Part shown: one piece after another, positions 35,044-41,939 of the stretch
How the letters are laid out: the number at the start of each line of letters is the position of its first letter
Position numbering within the stretch: the first letter of the stretch is position 1
NCBI RefSeq assembly: GCF_014211975.1
Contig: NZ_CP060084.1
Location: forward strand, 3,111,001 to 3,175,000
Length of the DNA: 64,000 nt
Source: Teredinibacter haidensis
Lineage (GTDB): Bacteria; Pseudomonadota; Gammaproteobacteria; Pseudomonadales; Cellvibrionaceae
Direction: 5' to 3'
Program-made: the position numbers and the translations under genes
Notes under the pieces: generated by a model
Database searches by the model: none
The model's input: only the letters and a program-made list of their open reading frames with translations
Told to the model about the DNA's origin: nothing

Positions 35044-35466
35044 TCAACTCTTTTTATTTAACACTCTTATTTGACGATTAGCAAGACGAAGCATTTGATT
35101 AAACTTTGGGCATTCAAAATGATTTGGCTCAGGACAACTTGCCGCATGTCGCAGACCATCACGCATTGTACTTAAATGCATAATCTTTTGCTCTAACTCA
35201 TCCGCTTTATTTGATAATTGTTGTCTATTTATTTTTGCAATACCATCGCGAGAAAACATCGTATTGATTTCTTCTAACGACATACCTGCAAGTCGCCCCA
35301 ATGAAATCAAGGATAATCGATGCAGTACACTGACATCAAACATACGCCGCAACCCATGTCGGCCAACTGATTTAATTAAGCCTTTTTCTTCATAATAACG
35401 CAAAGTTGATGCAGGCAATCCCGCGCGTTTTACTACTTCGCCAATATCTAAGGATTTTTTTAACAT
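35044..35466 (-). CDS. MerR-family transcriptional regulator
   Basis: 140 residues. N-terminal winged helix-turn-helix: IGEVVKRAGLPASTLRYYEE and GLRRMFDVSVLHRLSLI, then a long dimerisation helix (NKADELEQKIMHLSTM) and a C-terminal end with Cys residues nine apart (CPEPNHFECPKF). It lacks the four-cysteine iron-sulfur cluster of SoxR, although its predicted operator looks like a SoxR box. The start lies only about 10 bp from that dyad, so it should control itself and the divergent DUF2938 gene. This regulator and its target are carried as one cassette. Confidence 0.87.
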   Translation of the reverse strand: MLKKSLDIGEVVKRAGLPASTLRYYEEKGLIKSVGRHGLRRMFDVSVLHRLSLISLGRLAGMSLEEINTMFSRDGIAKINRQQLSNKADELEQKIMHLSTMRDGLRHAASCPEPNHFECPKFNQMLRLANRQIRVLNKKS

Positions 35467-35472
35467 TTACAC

Positions 35473-35502
35473 TTGACCTCAAGTTAACTTGAAGTGTAAT
35501 CA
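35473..35502 (+). promoter_or_regulatory. MerR-type promoter and operator between merR-like and DUF2938 genes
   Basis: Dyad CCTCAAGTTAACTTGAAG (35477-35494), one base from the palindromic SoxR-type box, lies between a -35-like TTGACC (35473) and a -10-like TAATCA, with an 18-bp spacer. Long spacers with a central dyad are the hallmark of MerR-activated promoters. It reads towards the DUF2938 gene. Confidence 0.7.
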
Positions 35503-35596
35503 TAGCGAACTAACACTGAAACACCAAATTAAAGCAAGTTTTGATATCAGCTGTAAATTTAACTTTTTATAACAAAATTTAAGAGAGAATTATTTA

Positions 35597-36103
35597 ATGA
35601 ATGATGAATTATTATTTAGACTGTTTACCAGTTCTGTCATTATTGGCACTGGTGCAACCTTGGTAATGGATCTTTGGGGCATTCTATTACAGCGTATTTT
35701 GGGTATTGTTCCACTTAATTATGCTTTGGTCGGTCGCTGGTTAGCAAATATACCTAGAGGTGCATTTTGTCATGAAAATATCAGTATGGTGAAGCCAGTT
35801 GCGTTAGAGTCAGTAATCGGTTGGGTATCACACTATTTGATCGGCATTACATTTGCGGCAGCACTAATAATATTTACCGGAAATAAATGGTTGATTGAGC
35901 CATCTATAGTGCCTGCGATAACATTTGGCGCATTAACCGTAGCTTTTCCCTTTTTTATAATACAGCCTTGCTTTGGTTTCGGTATTGCCGCAGCCAAGAC
36001 CCCTAAGCCAAATGTGGCTCGCTTTCGCAGTTTATTAACTCATCTAGTCTTTGGCTTAGGCCTCTATTTCACTGCCATAATCAATCTATTGTTTTTGGAG
36101 TAA
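35597..36103 (+). CDS. DUF2938 membrane protein
   Basis: 168 residues with four hydrophobic segments and the conserved pattern GTGATLVMDLWGILLQRILG, GRWLANIPRGAF, ESVIGWVSHYLIGI and FPFFIIQPCFGFGIAAAKTP, which is typical of DUF2938 proteins. Their function is unknown. It reads against the array and is driven by its own MerR-type promoter, so expression does not depend on cassette position. The MerR/DUF2938 arrangement is common outside integrons, which suggests capture of a whole regulated unit. Confidence 0.83.
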   Translation: MNDELLFRLFTSSVIIGTGATLVMDLWGILLQRILGIVPLNYALVGRWLANIPRGAFCHENISMVKPVALESVIGWVSHYLIGITFAAALIIFTGNKWLIEPSIVPAITFGALTVAFPFFIIQPCFGFGIAAAKTPKPNVARFRSLLTHLVFGLGLYFTAIINLLFLE

Positions 36104-36144
36104 TAAGTAAAAGCATGACGTTAATTAATTGTGAAGAGAAAACG

Positions 36145-36195
36145 AATGAGTCAAACTCACAAAAATCTAACTGTAAATATTGACTATAAAAGACT
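36145..36195 (+). pseudogene. Possible 5' stub of a third gene in the MerR/DUF2938 cassette
   Basis: An ATG at about 36146 opens MSQTHKNLTVNIDYKR and then runs straight into attC site 30. A gene downstream of DUF2938 may have been cut when the cassette formed. It could also be chance. Confidence 0.25.
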
Positions 36196-36299
36196 GCTAA
36201 CGCCGCCAGCAACTGACGGAGTGAGGTGGCTGCTTTTTTGCGTGTTTTTGCAAAAAAGAAGACAGCTTACGGAGGTCAGATTGACTGGCCTTGTTAGTG
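36195..36299 (-). repeat. attC site 30
   Basis: Left core TGCTAAC (36195), right core GTTAGTG (36293), 105 bp; arms gccagcaactgacgga/ggaggtcagattgactggc. Family of site 35. Confidence 0.92.
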
Positions 36300-36330
36300 T
36301 GATTCTCTACTTTATGTTGAATTACTAACA

Positions 36331-36546
36331 TTAGAGCGATTCAACCATTTTTTTGATTTTTAATGCCTTCTCAAAATGATCTAATTTATGCGTCATAATC
36401 CACCATTCAGCGGCTTCCATTAGCAGTTCAGGATCATCATTTTTATTCGCGAAAAAAGCGTAGAACGACAAGCCAACATTCGTACCTTTTTTTTCAATTT
36501 TGTCGTCGCAAACTTTAATAATCTTTAATTTAAGGCTTTCTCTCAT
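36331..36546 (-). CDS. Small soluble cassette protein, unknown function
   Basis: 71 residues, ATG preceded by AGGGAAG. Helical and charged: LKLKIIKVCDDKIEKKG, then PELLMEAAEWWIMTHKLDHF and EKALKIKKMVESL. No membrane segment. I do not know the family. The stop lies 31 bp before attC site 30. Confidence 0.65.
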   Translation of the reverse strand: MRESLKLKIIKVCDDKIEKKGTNVGLSFYAFFANKNDDPELLMEAAEWWIMTHKLDHFEKALKIKKMVESL

Positions 36547-36598
36547 ACTTCCCTACAATATTTTGATGATGCCCAGCTAAGCAAAAATGCTGATAGCA

Positions 36599-36653
36599 CA
36601 CTAACGCCCAAAGCACCGGCGCTGAAAGCGTCCGGTGCCTTTGATTGTTAGGT
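36599..36653 (-). repeat. attC site 31
   Basis: Left core CACTAAC (36599), right core GTTAGGT (36647), 55 bp, the shortest; arms aaagcaccgg/ccggtgccttt. Confidence 0.92.
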
Positions 36654-38023
36654 CATTTGTCGAAATTAAATGGGATCGTTTCATCATCGCCCATGCTATT
36701 AATTGCATCTTCAACTAGCTTGTCAGGATCCACGCCATTTCTGATCAAATTGAAGCCTTGTTCTAGATCTTCTTTGGTGAGAAGAATTATTCTATTTTCA
36801 TGCAAATCTATTCCAGATGTCGCAACTTGATCTTTAGGTAGTCTGCATATCAGGGCACCATAGACAACTGAATGATGAGAACTTTCCTTAAGTGATTTTT
36901 CTAATCCTCCTCTCCGATCAACTAACTTTCCTACCTTAGAGGAAAAATCGGCGATTCGCGTGGTACATTCTATTAAAATTAGTTTTCCACCGGGGGTATA
37001 AGCAATCAAATCTGGTGAGTCTGTTTCAAGCTGTACAGCTGGAGTGAACCCCAGCATAAATAATAGAAGCGCAATACCTTCTTCAAATTTATTCGAATCC
37101 GGCAAGTCAAAAACGGCTCTTCTAGCCATTTTCAGTTCTTTGTCGAAATATTGAACTGGAATCTGCCTGTTATTTCTTGCTTTGTTAGCATCGAGAAGCC
37201 ATTGTCTTCTCACTGTGCCGCCGTTTATAAGTAGTATAATTAGGACACTATCAGCACCTTTTAGGCTAATTTCCGCAATTCCTTCTTTGTATTGACCCTC
37301 CGAAATTGACCATTTAATTTCTGTCGTAATCTGCCTTCTTGAACTCACATGTTCCCTTGGAATTGGGCAGATAGCTACTTGAGCTGTATTTGTATCAAAA
37401 TCTGGATGTGCCTTTAGGCACACAGTCAGGCCATCGTTAATTAACGAACAGTTCTCGAAATTCAGCTCTACTGGTGGATTGATCCATATGTTTATTTCGC
37501 TTGATCTAGACCCCAATAAATGTAAACCGCCAAGATCTAGCCAACCAAGAGCGTCATTTAAACCATCAAATGGAGGTGTAGACGATCTCAATTCATTTTC
37601 AATTCTGCGAAGTTCATTTTTCTGTGGAAGATAAATATTGTGGCCTGATATTTTAAGGTGAAGGTTATAAAACCATTTATCCGTATGAAGCATTTCTGAA
37701 TAGTAACGAAGCGACGGATCAGGCTTAAGTGCCATCTCTTTGTCGTATACATTAACAGTCCCTTTAGAGCAACACTCAACAAAATCGATAAGATACTCTT
37801 TACTCATATCATTCTTTTGTAACTGTCCAATTACAAAGGAATCAGTTTCTATAATAAAGCTGTTGTCGTGTATTAGCGGCAATGGATTTAAACTAACGGA
37901 ACAAGCCTGCATTAAAATATTTCCGTTTTCTTTAATAGAAAAAAAACGAATGTCGAGACTATAGTTCTCACAGATCCATTCTGATGACTCCTCAAGGAAC
38001 GTATCTTTAAATTCATCACTCAT
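36653..38023 (-). CDS. Large cassette protein with C-terminal PD-(D/E)XK-like domain
   Basis: 456 residues, the longest cassette ORF. The last 150 residues read FEEGIALLLFMLGF (Glu314/315), SPDLIAY (Asp338) and LILIECTT (Glu352), the order expected for a PD-(D/E)XK nuclease fold with Thr at the Lys position; basic residues follow. The N-terminal 300 residues are unknown and may sense a signal or bind a partner. Such an architecture is seen in restriction-like and defence proteins, but activity here is inference. AGAGGAAG precedes the ATG. Confidence 0.62.
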   Translation of the reverse strand: MSDEFKDTFLEESSEWICENYSLDIRFFSIKENGNILMQACSVSLNPLPLIHDNSFIIETDSFVIGQLQKNDMSKEYLIDFVECCSKGTVNVYDKEMALKPDPSLRYYSEMLHTDKWFYNLHLKISGHNIYLPQKNELRRIENELRSSTPPFDGLNDALGWLDLGGLHLLGSRSSEINIWINPPVELNFENCSLINDGLTVCLKAHPDFDTNTAQVAICPIPREHVSSRRQITTEIKWSISEGQYKEGIAEISLKGADSVLIILLINGGTVRRQWLLDANKARNNRQIPVQYFDKELKMARRAVFDLPDSNKFEEGIALLLFMLGFTPAVQLETDSPDLIAYTPGGKLILIECTTRIADFSSKVGKLVDRRGGLEKSLKESSHHSVVYGALICRLPKDQVATSGIDLHENRIILLTKEDLEQGFNLIRNGVDPDKLVEDAINSMGDDETIPFNFDK

Positions 38024-38082
38024 CTAAAGCAACTTCCTCTTCAATTCAAAAATATCCATATATTTCTCTTCACCGGTTGGAG

Positions 38083-38199
38083 ACCTAACGCCTTGCTCAT
38101 TTGCGCAGCGGTTGTAGTGGATTTTTGTGCAACAATGAGCGAAGCGAATGCACAAAAAGGAGCGAAGAACGCTGCGTCAAATGGAGCAATTTGTTATAC
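38083..38199 (-). repeat. attC site 32
   Basis: Left core ACCTAAC (38083, perfect), right core GTTATAC (38193), 117 bp; arms catttgcgcagcggtt and acgctgcgtcaaatg. Family of sites 7 and 8. Confidence 0.92.
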
Positions 38200-38208
38200 C
38201 CGGACCTA

Positions 38209-38478
38209 CTATTTGATTGGTTTCTCATGAAGCACACCCAACCGTACTAATAGATTAAATCCTATCTCTGCCAGTTCCGATTCTGACAAGTCATGCCCAA
38301 ATACCTTACTTTTATCATAATCATTAAAAGTAAAAAGAGTGTGGTATTGCCAAGGCCCTTTATCGGCTGAACTTAAGTTTTTTACATCATCGAATATCAG
38401 GCGCACTTTTCCATCGTCCAATTCCACTAAGGATGAAACAACTCCGGACTGGCTTCTTTTACCTTCATCGATACTCAC
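38209..38478 (-). CDS. Small soluble cassette protein, unknown function
   Basis: 89 residues from GTG 38478 (SIDEGKRSQSGVV), chosen because GGAG lies six bases upstream; an ATG at 38490 would add four residues (MEFC) but sits at the cassette junction without a ribosome-binding site. Acidic, mixed alpha/beta, with VRLIFDDVKNLS and a C-terminal helix (SELAEIGFNLLVRLGVL). Family unknown. Confidence 0.6.
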   Translation of the reverse strand: MSIDEGKRSQSGVVSSLVELDDGKVRLIFDDVKNLSSADKGPWQYHTLFTFNDYDKSKVFGHDLSESELAEIGFNLLVRLGVLHEKPIK

Positions 38479-38493
38479 GCAAAACTCCATTTG

Positions 38494-38607
38494 GTATAAC
38501 GCCGTTATAACCTGTGCCGCGTATGGAGCGGATTTTTGGAGTAAAGTGGCGTAGCCACCCCAAAAAGAAGCGGAATATGCGGCATCAGGTTGATAACTTG
38601 GTTATAT
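38494..38607 (-). repeat. attC site 33
   Basis: Left core GTATAAC (38494), right core GTTATAT (38601), 114 bp; arms taacctgtgccgcgtatg and atatgcggcatcaggtt. Confidence 0.9.
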
Positions 38608-39063
38608 TTCTTTTCTCGCATATCTAACGAATTTACCATACTTCTCGTAGCATTTTGTGGCTAGCTTGTTCAGGTTTTCCTTATACTCCATTAGATCTAG
38701 TCGTTCTTCTCGATCGTTAAATCCAATATCAAGATTCCCACAACCATCACCCGCACATCTTTTTGAATACTCAGATAGAAATTCCTTCACTTGCTCGATA
38801 AAGGCAATTTTCAATCGCTCTATTTTCTTTACCTGAAACTCTTTATCAGCCTCAAACCAGTCCTCTCGGAGCTGATAAAAGGGAGTGAAAAGTCTTTGTG
38901 GGATAGCATCGGCCATATCCGTATCGCGAAGCATACGGATAGATGGCCCGTCAGAAGGCAACAACTCAAGAAACTCCGAAAGTAACAACCTATCCTTTTG
39001 CCGTTTATTCTTGTAATCGAAACCGACAAGCTTACTAAATGAACCCAGTAAAAACTCAATCAT
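38602..39063 (-). CDS. Soluble cassette protein, unknown function
   Basis: 153 residues, ATG preceded by GGAGC. Rich in charged residues and predicted mostly helical. A stretch FLELLPSDGPSIRMLRDTDM looks conserved in character, followed by FEADKEFQVKKIERLKIAFI and a C-terminal helix (LNKLATKCYEKYGKFVRYAR). No signal peptide or membrane segment. I cannot name the family. Confidence 0.68.
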   Translation of the reverse strand: MIEFLLGSFSKLVGFDYKNKRQKDRLLLSEFLELLPSDGPSIRMLRDTDMADAIPQRLFTPFYQLREDWFEADKEFQVKKIERLKIAFIEQVKEFLSEYSKRCAGDGCGNLDIGFNDREERLDLMEYKENLNKLATKCYEKYGKFVRYARKEI

Positions 39064-39077
39064 CAGTCAGCTCCAAA

Positions 39078-39164
39078 ATATAACGTTTTGCTAAACGGCG
39101 CAGCTTGCTGCGTCCAGTGGAGGCCGTCTTTTGGCCGGAACGATGTTTAAGTAATTTGTTATAA
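39078..39164 (-). repeat. attC site 34 (of type A cassette copy 6)
   Basis: Left core ATATAAC (39078), right core GTTATAA (39158), 87 bp. Type A attC. Confidence 0.9.
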
Positions 39165-39486
39165 GCGGAACCGCACTGAACTTTCTAGTGAGGACCACAA
39201 TACCTTACTCAAAGACCCTTTTTCAATATTTTGACTTAGCCAACGCAAAGATGGTTGAAACGAAGTCAAACAGCCAACAACAAACTGATTGACTAAGCCA
39301 AACTATATTGTTGTTCTTTAACAATTTAGTTTGGCTGGTATAACTTGCACAGAGAACGAACACTCTTAACCTCAAACTGTGGCGGCCGACAGGCGGCCTT
39401 TTAGCTTAAAACTGATTCCACAGCACTCTCAGAAAACTCAGTGCTCAATTGAAACACGTAAAAACCTTACAACCAACTACGAGCGC
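39165..39486 (-). repeat. ORF-less cassette type A, copy 6
   Basis: 322 bp. Hairpin arms 39296-39312 and 39320-39336 (16 of 17 pairs, loop GTTCTTT). A second small hairpin GGCCG-ACAGG-CGGCC followed by TTTT lies at 39384-39402. Very similar to truncated copy 1 at the other end of the array. Confidence 0.88.
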
Positions 39487-39591
39487 TTATAACGTCGCCA
39501 GCAACTGCCGGAGTGAATTGGCTGCTTTTTTGCGTCTTTTTGCAAAAAAGAAGACAGTTTACGGAGGTCAGATTGACTGGCCTTGTTAGTG
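39487..39591 (-). repeat. attC site 35
   Basis: Left core TTATAAC (39487), right core GTTAGTG (39585), 105 bp. Nearly identical to site 30. Confidence 0.92.
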
Positions 39592-40008
39592 CTAGTTTTC
39601 AGGATCAAAACCATATCTTAGATCATTCAAAAGCCCATTAGAACTTTCAATAGAGTAGATATCCATAATCTCCTCCATGTACTCCAATCCACGCTCTAAC
39701 TCTTCTGAGTCCATATACTGGAGAAGAACTCCTGAAGCTTCAAATAGTTTTAATACTCGAGAAATATTCAGCTCTGAACTCGGAGTATGAACTAAATCAT
39801 CTATTAGGCTATCAATTACAGCCTGAGCCGCTTCTCTAATGGCTTCATTCGGTGCGCCAGGATAAAAAGGTAACTTCTCTTTAAACTTTACTTCTAGCTT
39901 TAAACTTGAAAGCTCTTCAATGATCTTCGGGGTATTTTCTATATTCATTTCTTTTTCGCTTGAGCAGGAAGCCAAAAATAGCAACAAAGTAATTATTAAG
40001 TATTTCAT
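39592..40008 (-). CDS. Lipoprotein of a cassette, unknown function
   Basis: 138 residues. Signal with lipobox (LLLFLASCSS, Cys16), so lipid-anchored. The mature part is acidic and helical: IIEELSSLKLEVKFKEKLPF, APNEAIREAAQAVIDSLIDD and LERGLEYMEEIMDIY. It may belong to a small uncharacterised periplasmic family (DUF4844-like in pattern), but I am not certain. The stop touches attC site 35. Confidence 0.65.
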   Translation of the reverse strand: MKYLIITLLLFLASCSSEKEMNIENTPKIIEELSSLKLEVKFKEKLPFYPGAPNEAIREAAQAVIDSLIDDLVHTPSSELNISRVLKLFEASGVLLQYMDSEELERGLEYMEEIMDIYSIESSNGLLNDLRYGFDPEN

Positions 40009-40025
40009 ATCTTAAATATGGTGAG

Positions 40026-40141
40026 CACTAACGTTGTTATAAACTGCACTTTTTATGTAATGTAATGTTGTGCGATTATGCCGTAGGCATGCACAACATG
40101 GAATGCAGTAAAAAGTGTCAGGTTTGATGACTTTGTTATAG
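40026..40141 (-). repeat. attC site 36 (of type B cassette copy 4)
   Basis: Left core CACTAAC (40026), right core GTTATAG (40135), 116 bp. Type B attC. Confidence 0.9.
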
Positions 40142-40440
40142 CAAGGCCGCGTTCATGCCTACAAACCTTCCCCATTTCTCTAACAAAGCCATTGCCGACA
40201 ATAACGGCCAGACCGCCCGCCCCTACTTTCCTTTAAACACTACCACCACTGACAAAAGCTGAGCAACAGCACAACATCCAAACTGGTAAAGGCTCGTAGT
40301 TAAATACCACCAACGAAAAAGAAACTACGTTAGCGATGCCGAATCTCGCGATTTACGATCCAACTGCTTGACCAAGGCCCCTACGAAGTAAGGTAAGGGA
40401 TACTTGAAACTCACCTAAAAATGTAAAATGCAAAAGACCG
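40142..40440 (-). repeat. ORF-less cassette type B, copy 4
   Basis: 299 bp, close to copy 3. The 18-codon terminal frame is intact. No other credible ORF. Confidence 0.88.
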
Positions 40441-40524
40441 CTATAACGCCCCAAGCAGAGGCTTACTTTGCGTTTTGGAGCGAAGCGACAGCAAAGTAAG
40501 TCCTTCTGGCTTGGTTTGTTACTT
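40441..40524 (-). repeat. attC site 37 (last site at proximal end)
   Basis: Left core CTATAAC (40441), right core GTTACTT (40518), 84 bp; arms ccaagcagaggcttactttg and caaagtaagtccttctggcttgg. The right core departs from GTTRRRY. Confidence 0.85.
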
Positions 40525-40970
40525 GTACCAAACACCTACTCGCTTTGAACTACACTGCTACGCCAATTGCTTTATTTGTTTAAAAAGCCTGAAGCTTTGG
40601 TTAGACCCAACTATAACCGTGGGATAGCCAAAACAGAAGGCATAAAATTGACCCAAAACAACAAGTGATTATGGCAACCAACAGAAAGGAACGAACGGGA
40701 GTAATAAGCCGCAATTTCCCTTTGCTAGGTAAAGGTTGGTTACCTAAACTTGATGGAGGGTGACGAATTTAGGAACACCCTACTGAAACTTAAATACACA
40801 CCAAACTTTTTTGAATAGACAAGTAACAATATTATTAGAATGTAAAACGCCGTATTAAATACGGCAAAATGCCGCCTTTCAACGCGTACATTATTGAAGC
40901 ATACCGCCAAAACACCACAAATCCTAGGCTCCGGACTTATAAAGGATCGCTATAAGCGTTTTTCGAGCTT

Positions 40971-40998
40971 TTGCAGTCTAACTGCAGTTAGACTGCAA
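40971..40998. repeat. 28-bp perfect palindrome
   Basis: The half-site TTGCAGTCTAACTG is repeated in exact inverted order with no spacer. CCCTCTTTT follows on the plus strand, so it might act as a terminator, or it may bind a dimeric protein. Confidence 0.7.
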
Positions 40999-41008
40999 CC
41001 CTCTTTTA

Positions 41009-41024
41009 CTGTACAAATACACAT
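41009..41024. promoter_or_regulatory. LexA-like box
   Basis: CTGTACAAATACACAT fits CTGT-N8-ACAG with one mismatch and extends as TACTGT on the left. LexA boxes normally control intI genes; here none follows. It could be chance. Confidence 0.35.
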
Positions 41025-41051
41025 GTTAACGATGTAGTTAATTTTGCTAGG

Positions 41052-41561
41052 CTATAGCCTTTTTTCCATAATGTAATCATCCATAAAGAATCCCCCTCCG
41101 ATATTTTTTTTCTTTTCGTCTACCACAATAAAGCCCAATTTCTGGTACCACGCAACCGAGCGGGTATTGTATCGGTTTACGGTTAGCCAAACGCTGTCTA
41201 ATTGTCCTGCTTTACAACTGCTTACCGCAAAATCAAAAAACGAACGCCCTATACCTTTACCACGAACGGACTGTCTTATGTAGATCTTGCTCACCATCAG
41301 TTTCTTCCTGTCGCGGTCTGGAACTAACCCCGTGTAGCCAACGGCTTCACCCTCCAGTTGTGCGAGATAGTAGTCTCCTCCGGACGCTATTTGTGCAGAA
41401 ATAGCGTCGACACTTTGGAATTTGTCGAGCATATAGTCCACCTGCGCGGCCCCGATAATGGGAATAAAGTATTCCCTCCAGATTTCCTGGGCCAATTTTT
41501 CGACAAGCTGGATATCAGAAGACGTTTCGACCTTATAGATTGTTAATCTCTTTTCTTGCAA
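41052..41561 (-). CDS. GNAT-family N-acetyltransferase
   Basis: 169 residues, single GNAT domain. The acetyl-CoA loop is VRGKGIGRSFFDF (motif A, Q/RxxGxG/A), with VSKIYIRQ before and NTRSVAWYQKLGF (motif B) after. Substrate unknown. It lies on the same strand as the cassettes and could be former cassette cargo, but no attC closes it directly. The TTGCAAGAAAAGAG start region lacks a strong ribosome-binding site. Confidence 0.88.
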   Translation of the reverse strand: MQEKRLTIYKVETSSDIQLVEKLAQEIWREYFIPIIGAAQVDYMLDKFQSVDAISAQIASGGDYYLAQLEGEAVGYTGLVPDRDRKKLMVSKIYIRQSVRGKGIGRSFFDFAVSSCKAGQLDSVWLTVNRYNTRSVAWYQKLGFIVVDEKKKNIGGGFFMDDYIMEKRL

Positions 41562-41939
41562 TGTACCACCCGCTATATTCGCAGTTTTCCGCCCCCGTCA
41601 ATATCGTCACTAGGCCGAAATATACCAGCTGTTTTCACCGTCCAATGGCCCTCCACCACTCTTAGGTGTAATTGCGCGCTCAACTCCGCTACACCTCTAT
41701 GGCCAAATTTGCGCAGACTCATCAAAAAGCTTTTTATTTATTATTTTCTATCGTTAGGTAGAGCTTTAGAAATACTCGTCTTACCCCTAGGGCTCGACGA
41801 GCGCTCTCTGTGTATTCGAATATTTAACGCTTCACATTACCGGCAGAAAAGATGCAAAGACAGCTTCGGTAGTTACGCTTTATAAAACCGGAATAGAAGC
41901 TGCGTCTTTTTTCCTGCTTGTACCGCGCAGAACGGGTAA
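41562..41939. other. Intergenic region between GNAT and catalase genes
   Basis: No credible ORF. Holds the hairpin described next and presumably the GNAT promoter. Confidence 0.5.
41861..41911. terminator. Hairpin downstream of catalase
   Basis: CAGCTTC (41861) and GAAGCTG (41896) pair across a 28-nt loop and TCTTTTTT follows on the plus strand, with AAAGA on the other side. Possibly a terminator; the long loop weakens the case. Confidence 0.35.

Larger units (their letters stand above)
17192..40524 (-). mobile_element. Integron gene-cassette array lacking an integrase (CALIN type)
   Basis: At least 37 attC-like sites punctuate 23 kb. Each begins on the plus strand with a left core like RYYYAAC (usually followed by G), carries two complementary arms, and ends with a right core like TTGTTRRRY. 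On the minus strand this gives the classic TAACAA...GGCGTTA layout, and minus-strand ORFs begin within about 10-40 bp after the GTTA and stop at the next attC. This is the structure of integron cassettes. With cassettes read leftwards, intI would be expected to the right of 40.5 kb, but no tyrosine recombinase is encoded anywhere in the window. The sites fall into several sequence families, unlike the uniform repeats of Vibrio superintegrons. Base composition is visibly richer in A+T than the flanks. Confidence 0.92.
40525..41051. other. Gene-free region at the proximal end of the array
   Basis: No ORF I would support. It should be the body of the first cassette plus the place where attI and the integrase gene would start. 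It contains a hairpin gccgtatt-a-aatacggc at about 40850, a 28-bp perfect palindrome and a LexA-like box. No integrase or recognisable integrase fragment. Confidence 0.6.

Noticed and set aside
18656..39486. A sigma-70 promoter inside the type A cassettes
   Set aside because: Candidate -10 and -35 boxes could be found on both strands but none with acceptable spacing in every copy.
18896..40524. Regularly spaced repeats that might be taken for a CRISPR array
   Set aside because: Repeats are 55-120 bp, imperfect and folded, separated by whole genes; there are no short spacers and no cas genes. They are attC sites.
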